A stretch of DNA of 10,336 nucleotides from assembly GCA_018663485.1 (NCBI GenBank), contig JABJQI010000084.1, forward strand, positions 1 through 10,336, read 5' to 3'. The notes beneath the pieces were generated by a model. It was not told the origin of the DNA and made no database searches. It saw only the letters and a list, made by a program, of their open reading frames with translations. This document shows, one piece after another, positions 5,486 to 10,336 of the stretch. This stretch comes from Opitutia bacterium. GTDB taxonomy: Bacteria; Verrucomicrobiota; Verrucomicrobiia; Opitutales; Coraliomargaritaceae. Each line of letters opens with the position of its first letter. The first letter of the stretch is position 1. The position numbers and the translations under genes were made by a program.

Positions 5486-8125
5486 ATGCACAGCCAACTC
5501 GAACTCACGCCACACGGCATCGTCATTTGTCGCGACGACAGACGCAAAGAGTTAGCCGTTTTTGACGATTCGGAAGCGGCAGGCCTCATCCGTATCGCAG
5601 GCCAAAAGCTATCGCTGAGGGTTGATGACTCCGTGCTCTATTGGAAAGGATTCACCGAGCACTTCATCCGCGCGCTCTGCCAAGCCCCTGCTGATCGCGA
5701 ACACGAACTTCAGATCGATCCACCCACAGCGGACGAACTTTCAGACATTATCCTCAATGCACCTCCGATACGCGGCGCGGAATACCTGAGCCTCGACGTG
5801 CTACGAGCGCTTTGGCAACGACTCCTCGAGTGGACGCGTGCACAGCTCGAAATTGAGCCCGATTTAACCTGCTTACTCGCAACGCACGCCCCACTGTGGT
5901 CACGCGTCGGCCGCGTGACCCTACATCTGGCCGAGAACAACAGCGACCCCGAGTATCCATTCGCCTTCATGGCGTCCTATGCATCGGGCCTCAGCAAAAG
6001 CGGTCGCCTGCAGCAACTCCCCCTCGGTAAAGCACTCAAAGAATATGCCGGCACCAACAACAAGGCCGCCCTACTTAAACTGCTCGCACCGATCAACGCC
6101 GCTAGCAAACAGTGCAAACTCCTCGCCGATCTAGTCGCGACTCAGGATATCTTTCATCCACTCCTGTGGCTGCCTGCTGAAGCCTACCAGTTTCTGCAAA
6201 GCGTACCCGAATTCGAAGACGCCGGCCTGCTCGTGCGACTGCCAGATTGGTGGAAAAAGCGCACCCGCCGCCCACAAGTCGCCGCCAAGATCGGCTCGGC
6301 CAAACGTAGTTCCGTCGGTGAATACGGCCTACTCGATGTGACACTCAATGTCGTGGTCGACGGCAAAGCACTCAACCCCGAAGAAATCGAAGCGCTCTTG
6401 GCTGGCGACGATGGCCTCATTTTATTGCGCGGCCAATGGATCGAAGTCGACCGCGAGAAACTACAACAAGCCCTCGCTCATTGGCGCCGGATCGCAGCGC
6501 ACGGCGACATCTCCTTTGCCACAGGCATGCGTTGGCTGGCTGGTGCACCTGCCGACTTAGGCTCGAGCAGCGATACCGAAGTCTTCCACGAATGGGCCTT
6601 TGCCGCGCCGGGCGAAGCACTGACCGAACTATTGCAACAACTCAAAGATCCCGCGCAACTCGCTCCACCCACCACGCTCAACGCCACTCTGCGCCCCTAC
6701 CAGCAAGCCGGGCTCGACTGGTTGTGGTGGTGTACGCAAACAGGCCTCGGCGCTTGCTTGGCAGACGATATGGGCCTTGGCAAAACTATTCAGCTACTGG
6801 CGGCCTTGCTGCGTAAACAGCAACAAGCCCCACACTCCGCAGCGGCACTGCTGGTAGTGCCCGCCTCCCTGATTGGCAACTGGCAGCGCGAAGCCGAAAC
6901 ATTCGCGCCCTCCCTGCGCCTGTTTATCGCACACCCATCCGAATGCCCCAAGGACATCCTACAGACCGCACCCACCGAGCAGCTAGCGAACGCAGATCTC
7001 GTGATAACCACCTACGGCATGCTCAGCCGTCTCGACTGGCCAGCGCAGACCGACTGGAGCTGGGTGGCGCTGGACGAAGCGCAAGCGATCAAAAATCACA
7101 CGTCCCGCCAGAGCATAGCCGTCCGCGCACTCAGATCAGACGCACGCATTGCCCTGACCGGTACGCCGATCGAAAACACCCTCGGCGACCTCTGGTCCTT
7201 GTTTGACTTTATCAACCCGGGCCTGCTCGGCAGTTCGGGGCAATTTGCGAAGTTCGTCCAAGGTCTACGCATAAACAAGCGCGAGCACTACGCGCCGCTA
7301 CGCCGACTGGTTAGCCCTTATATTTTGCGCCGTCTCAAGACCGACAAGTCAATCATCAGTGACTTGCCGGACAAGACCGAGATGAAAGTCTTTTGTGGGC
7401 TCAGCCCGGAGCAAGCAAAGCTCTATCAGCACACCGTAAAAACACTCAAACAAGAACTGGCAGCAACCACAGGCATACAGCGCAAAGTACTCGTACTCAG
7501 CTATTTAATGCGCTTTAAACAGATCTGCAATCACCCTGATCAAGTGACAGGCGCGGGCGAATACGCGGCCACGCACAGCGCTAAGTTCCTGCGGTTAGCC
7601 GAACTTGGCAGCCAAATCGAATCGCGCGGCGAGAAGGTGCTGATCTTCACCCAGTTCCGCGAAATGACCGAGCCGCTGGCCGACTGCCTCGCCGCGATCT
7701 TTGGCCGCAGCGGCCTGGTCTTACACGGCGGCACGCCGATCAAACAACGCCAACAAATGGTCGACCAGTTCCAGCGCGAGGACGGTCCGCCCTTCTTCAT
7801 CCTCTCACTTAAAGCGGGCGGCACCGGGCTCAACCTCACGGCCGCCAACCACGTCGTGCACTTTGACCGTTGGTGGAATCCCGCGATCGAGAACCAAGCC
7901 ACCGACCGCGCCTTCCGCATCGGCCAAAAGCGCAACGTATTGGTGCATAAATTTATCACCCGCGGCACACTTGAAGAAAAAATCGACCGCATGATCTCGG
8001 ACAAGCAAAGCACTGCCGATCAAATTTTGACTGAAGGTGGCGAGAAGTCGTTGACCGAGCTCAATAATGACGAACTCTTAGACCTTATCCGCCTCGACCT
8101 CTCACACGCCGACACCACACTATGA
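5486..8125 (+). CDS. SNF2/HepA-type DEAD-like helicase (ATP-dependent DNA translocase)
   Basis: This 879-residue protein has a long N-terminal part of unknown fold (about 1-260), a segment resembling the bacterial SNF2-associated domain (about 263-400), and the two RecA-like lobes of SNF2 ATPases. Visible motifs: Walker A DDMGLGKT (427-434, K433), DEAQ box (530-533), motif III LTGTP (557-561), motif V SLKAGGTGLNL (774-784), and motif VI QATDRAFRIGQ (804-814) with both arginine fingers. All catalytic residues look intact, so it should be an ATP-driven duplex-DNA translocase or remodeller. The start ATG 5486 is the first possible (in-frame stop at 5468-5470); AGGA overlaps the start, too close to be a Shine-Dalgarno. 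The SWIM gene overlaps by 4 bp (ATGA), indicating translational coupling. Bacterial HepA/SWIM pairs are widespread, but their role (repair, transcription recycling or defence) is not established. Confidence 0.93.
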   Translation: MHSQLELTPHGIVICRDDRRKELAVFDDSEAAGLIRIAGQKLSLRVDDSVLYWKGFTEHFIRALCQAPADREHELQIDPPTADELSDIILNAPPIRGAEYLSLDVLRALWQRLLEWTRAQLEIEPDLTCLLATHAPLWSRVGRVTLHLAENNSDPEYPFAFMASYASGLSKSGRLQQLPLGKALKEYAGTNNKAALLKLLAPINAASKQCKLLADLVATQDIFHPLLWLPAEAYQFLQSVPEFEDAGLLVRLPDWWKKRTRRPQVAAKIGSAKRSSVGEYGLLDVTLNVVVDGKALNPEEIEALLAGDDGLILLRGQWIEVDREKLQQALAHWRRIAAHGDISFATGMRWLAGAPADLGSSSDTEVFHEWAFAAPGEALTELLQQLKDPAQLAPPTTLNATLRPYQQAGLDWLWWCTQTGLGACLADDMGLGKTIQLLAALLRKQQQAPHSAAALLVVPASLIGNWQREAETFAPSLRLFIAHPSECPKDILQTAPTEQLANADLVITTYGMLSRLDWPAQTDWSWVALDEAQAIKNHTSRQSIAVRALRSDARIALTGTPIENTLGDLWSLFDFINPGLLGSSGQFAKFVQGLRINKREHYAPLRRLVSPYILRRLKTDKSIISDLPDKTEMKVFCGLSPEQAKLYQHTVKTLKQELAATTGIQRKVLVLSYLMRFKQICNHPDQVTGAGEYAATHSAKFLRLAELGSQIESRGEKVLIFTQFREMTEPLADCLAAIFGRSGLVLHGGTPIKQRQQMVDQFQREDGPPFFILSLKAGGTGLNLTAANHVVHFDRWWNPAIENQATDRAFRIGQKRNVLVHKFITRGTLEEKIDRMISDKQSTADQILTEGGEKSLTELNNDELLDLIRLDLSHADTTL

Positions 8126-8850
8126 GCTGGGACGAATTCAGTGACCACAAGCCTCCTTCTGCAGCGCAGTTGCGTGCCCAAGCCGCACAACGCATCCAAG
8201 TCCTCACCGATGAGGGCTACCAGCTAACTCCGGTCCCAGCTGGCTCGCGCAACGGACCAATCGCGAAAAGCTTCTGGGGCAAAGCATGGTGCAAACACCT
8301 CGAAGCCTTCAGCGATTACGAATATCGCCTGCCACGCGGCCGCAGCTACGTGCGCAACGGTGCAGTCGTTGACTTAAAAATTGGACCTCAAATCGTGACC
8401 GCGATCGTCAATGGCGCTGAGCTCTATGAGTTAACCGTCAACATCGATGCACTTGAGCCCGAAAAGTGGCTAGCACTCAAAGCACGCTGCCAAGGCAAAA
8501 TCGGCTCACTGGTCGAACTGCTAAAGGGCAAACTCTCGGATGAAACCATGTCACTAGTCATGGACCCTGAAGTCGGACTTTTTCCACAACCTAGCGAAAT
8601 TCACTTTAACTGCAACTGCCCCGATTGGGCAGACATGTGCAAACACGTTGCCGCCTCGCTCTATGGAGTGGGCGTGCGCCTCGATGAGTCCCCCGAATTG
8701 TTGTTCACACTTCGCGGCGTCGATCACACAGAACTGATCACGCTTGGCAGCGCCGTTGGGGAACTAACCGAGACAAAGGCCGCGCGGCGCCGACGCACTC
8801 TGGATTCCGGCGCCGTCAACGATGTATTTGGGCTCGATTTGGACGATTAA
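8122..8850 (+). CDS. SWIM zinc-finger protein, partner of the SNF2 helicase
   Basis: This 242-residue protein carries the SWIM zinc-binding motif CxCx(n)CxH as C164-N-C166-PDWADM-C173-K-H175. SWIM domains bind nucleic acids or mediate protein contacts. The N-terminal block is also characteristic of the bacterial family: SFWGKAWCKHLE, then DYEYRLPRGRSYVRNGAV, DLKIGPQIVTAIVNGAELYEL, forming a conserved domain before the finger. The C-terminus (about 190-242) is polar, with a basic KAARRRRT run and an acidic LDLDD end. The ATG overlaps the helicase TGA (ATGA, 8122-8125), so the two proteins are probably made together at matched levels and may form one complex, with SWIM providing substrate recognition. 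There is no Shine-Dalgarno motif, consistent with re-initiation after the helicase. Molecular function is unknown. Confidence 0.92.
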   Translation: MSWDEFSDHKPPSAAQLRAQAAQRIQVLTDEGYQLTPVPAGSRNGPIAKSFWGKAWCKHLEAFSDYEYRLPRGRSYVRNGAVVDLKIGPQIVTAIVNGAELYELTVNIDALEPEKWLALKARCQGKIGSLVELLKGKLSDETMSLVMDPEVGLFPQPSEIHFNCNCPDWADMCKHVAASLYGVGVRLDESPELLFTLRGVDHTELITLGSAVGELTETKAARRRRTLDSGAVNDVFGLDLDD

Positions 8851-9089
8851 GAACCAAACTGGCAGCGACTTTAACACTTGCCGCATAAAAATTACTACGC
8901 TAGCACTATTTGTCTCGATACGTGACTCGCCTCGAAACCATCTACTCGGCTTCGACTTATGCGACTTCCCTGAAGATCGCCGTGATTGATCCGTGAGTCC
9001 GTATGATCGAGTCAAATACATGTGTTTGGCACGCTATGACTGATCTAGCACGCCAGGCACCAATACAACATAAGTAACACATACACAAG
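8851..9089. other. 239-bp intergenic region without recognised gene
   Basis: This separates the helicase/SWIM pair from the Arg-rich gene and must hold the promoter of the latter. TTGCCG (8878) with TAGCAC 17 bp later is the best promoter-like pair but matches the sigma-70 consensus poorly. An 85-codon minus-strand frame (9021-8764) overlaps the SWIM gene and shows no protein-like features. No terminator hairpin with a T-run is seen. Unlike 3640-5485, it lacks the short-period arrays. Confidence 0.4.
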
Positions 9090-9944
9090 ATGCCAGAATT
9101 CGAAGAAACTGATTCACAGCCAGATCCAAGCCACAACTACACACCTAGTTCAGATGCTTCTAAGAAGCCACGCGGCCGCCGCCGTAGCGGTGGATTTAAG
9201 ACCGAAGTCGCCTCCTCCAGCACAGCAGGAATGGGCGAAGTCAGCCCAACAGATGCCTTGCAAGTCGAAAAACTTAGCGGTAGTGCACGCCCTCAACAAG
9301 AACGCGAAGAACGCCCAGATAATTTTGGCTCGTCCGACGACACCACACAGGCAGAGCGCGCCCCTCGTGTTGAGCGCGAACCACGTGCACCACGCGAACG
9401 TGAACCACGTGCAGAGCGTGAGCCACGTGCAGAGCGTGAGCCACGTAAGGAACGCACGCCGCGCGAGCCGCGTGTGGAGCGCATCACCAATCCTCAACCC
9501 AGTGAAGACACCCTCGCCTCGATCAAGCGCGTGGAAGGCAAACTCACCGAACGCCGTGCCGAACGCGACGCCCGTCGCAAGGAGCGCGATGCCAATCGCC
9601 CTGCCAGAAGCGAGCGCAAGCCAGACGCACGCGGCAAAAAGCCACCTGCAAAGGGCAAAGGTAAGCAGCCACAGAAAAAGGGTTTACTTGCCAAAATTCT
9701 AGGGGTTTTCGGCATCGGGAATAAGCCTAAGGAAAAGCCAGCGGCTATGCGTGGCGGCAATCGCGGCAGGCAAAATCGCCAAGGCGGAAACCGTGGCGGC
9801 AATCGCAATAGCAACCGTGGCGGACAAAACCGCCAAGGTGGCAATCGCGGCGGACAGAGTCGTGGTGGAAACCGCGGTGGGCAAGGTCGTCGCCAAGGCA
9901 ACGAAAAACCTCACTCTGCAAAGTCACTCAGCAACGAATCTTAA
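9090..9944 (+). CDS. Disordered Arg-rich protein with R/E repeats and RGG-like tail
   Basis: I do not recognise an established family. The 284-residue protein is low complexity and very basic. An N-terminal polar region carries a basic patch KKPRGRRR (25-32). An Arg/Glu repeat at 90-131 is built on EREPRA/PRE units. A mixed-charge, probably helical part (about 141-176) is followed by a Lys/Pro/Gly linker (180-197). A single short hydrophobic segment, GLLAKILGVFGIG (198-210), is flanked by lysines, and an RGG-box-like tail (221-270) is made of NRGG, RQGG and GGQ units, including QNRQGGNRGG twice. RGG tails bind RNA and promote phase separation in many proteins, so an RNA-associated or condensate role is plausible but inferred. 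There is no signal peptide. murA follows after 21 bp, suggesting co-transcription. Repeats of this kind also arise by slippage, and length may vary between strains. Confidence 0.8.
   Translation: MPEFEETDSQPDPSHNYTPSSDASKKPRGRRRSGGFKTEVASSSTAGMGEVSPTDALQVEKLSGSARPQQEREERPDNFGSSDDTTQAERAPRVEREPRAPREREPRAEREPRAEREPRKERTPREPRVERITNPQPSEDTLASIKRVEGKLTERRAERDARRKERDANRPARSERKPDARGKKPPAKGKGKQPQKKGLLAKILGVFGIGNKPKEKPAAMRGGNRGRQNRQGGNRGGNRNSNRGGQNRQGGNRGGQSRGGNRGGQGRRQGNEKPHSAKSLSNES
9405..9440. repeat. Exact 18-bp tandem duplication inside the Arg/Glu repeat
   Basis: The unit CCACGTGCAGAGCGTGAG occurs twice with no mismatch (9405-9422, 9423-9440), then CCACGT begins a partial third. Being a multiple of three, copy-number change would add or remove six residues (PRAERE) without a frameshift. 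Confidence 0.85.
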
Positions 9945-9965
9945 TCTCAGCGCAGCGCATACACT

Positions 9966-10336
9966 ATGGATGTCTTCAAAGTTAGCGGGAACGGACCACT
10001 CAATGGCACGATCGAAGTCGGCGGCGCAAAAAACGCGGCCCTGCCGATCCTCGCCGCCACCCTACTAACCGACGAGACGGTCGTGCTAAAAAACGTCCCC
10101 GATCTGAGCGATATGCGCTTCATGATCGAAATCCTGCAGCATGTCGGCGCCGAAACAGTGCAACCCGAACCAGGCACATGGGAGATCACCGCCAAAAAGA
10201 TCACCCACATTGCGCCGTATGAATTGGTGCGTAAAATGCGCGCCTCGGTTTGCCTACTTGGCCCGCTGGTGGCGCGGATGCGCAAAGCTGAAGTATCGAT
10301 CCCTGGGGGCTGCGTGATCGGCCCCCGGCCGATCGA
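9966..10336 (+). CDS. murA: UDP-N-acetylglucosamine 1-carboxyvinyltransferase MurA (3' truncated by window edge)
   Basis: The first 123 residues of MurA are present; the gene runs off the window. MurA transfers enolpyruvate from PEP to UDP-GlcNAc, the first committed cytoplasmic step of peptidoglycan synthesis. The N-terminus, MDVFKVSGNGPLNGTIEVGG, leads into AKNAALPILAA, placing K22 and N23 at the positions of the E. coli catalytic pair. MRASVCLLGPLVAR (91-104) and SIPGGCVIGPRPI (111-123) are the other conserved blocks. C116 corresponds to E. coli C115, the residue alkylated by fosfomycin, so this form has the usual Cys rather than the resistant Asp. The start ATG 9966 matches the family N-terminus. 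It lies 21 bp after the Arg-rich gene on the same strand, with no terminator or clear promoter between, so the two are probably one transcript. No Shine-Dalgarno motif is visible. Confidence 0.95.
   Translation, partial: MDVFKVSGNGPLNGTIEVGGAKNAALPILAATLLTDETVVLKNVPDLSDMRFMIEILQHVGAETVQPEPGTWEITAKKITHIAPYELVRKMRASVCLLGPLVARMRKAEVSIPGGCVIGPRPI

Noticed and set aside
8861..8892. Possible terminator after the SWIM gene (GGCAG...TGCC then AT-rich)
   Set aside because: The stem is only about 4 bp with a long loop and no T-run on the coding strand.
8764..9021. 85-codon minus-strand frame in the gap after the SWIM gene
   Set aside because: It overlaps the SWIM gene, has irregular composition and no recognisable motif or start signal.
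9494..9901. 135-codon minus-strand Pro/Arg-rich frame opposite the RGG tail
   Set aside because: Its repetitive PPRFPP composition is the mirror of the Arg/Gly codons on the plus strand, which has the better start and context.

Overview
The window looks like chromosomal DNA from a free-living Gram-negative-type bacterium. My best guess is a Verrucomicrobiota member of the Opitutales/Puniceicoccales (Coraliomargarita/Lentimonas) type. That is an inference from four things: the gene families, the arginine/glycine-rich protein beside murA, the absence of Shine-Dalgarno motifs, and the short-period purine/pyrimidine arrays between genes. No rRNA, tRNA, CRISPR array, integrase or transposase gene is visible.

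Layout. (1) 1-3034, plus strand: the 3' part of a large FtsX-type ABC transporter permease, followed 5 bp later by a secreted AttH/CrtC-type lipocalin-like protein. Together they look like an envelope or lipid-handling transport unit whose ATPase would lie upstream. (2) 3031-4110, minus strand: a CPBP intramembrane protease whose stop codon overlaps the AttH stop tail to tail, and an all-alpha dimeric dUTPase. (3) 4111-5485: an accessory patch. It holds degenerate 6-7 bp periodic arrays in both orientations, three copies of a REP-like hairpin element, a second GTAG-type hairpin, the C-terminal remnant of a ParE-like toxin cut off exactly at a REP copy, and an intact PF09720-type antitoxin/ParE toxin pair with a candidate operator palindrome. 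(4) 5486-8850, plus strand: an SNF2/HepA-type helicase overlapping (ATGA) a SWIM zinc-finger protein, a coupled two-gene nucleic-acid module. (5) 8851-10336, plus strand: a 239-bp intergenic region, then a strongly basic, intrinsically disordered protein with Arg/Glu repeats and an RGG-box tail, then the start of murA (peptidoglycan synthesis), 21 bp downstream and probably co-transcribed.

The most unusual material is region 3 (a REP element family with a compensatory stem change, the periodic arrays and a decaying second toxin-antitoxin locus) and the RGG-like protein next to murA. I see no clear multi-gene novel defence system. The helicase-SWIM pair is the nearest thing to an uncharacterised system.
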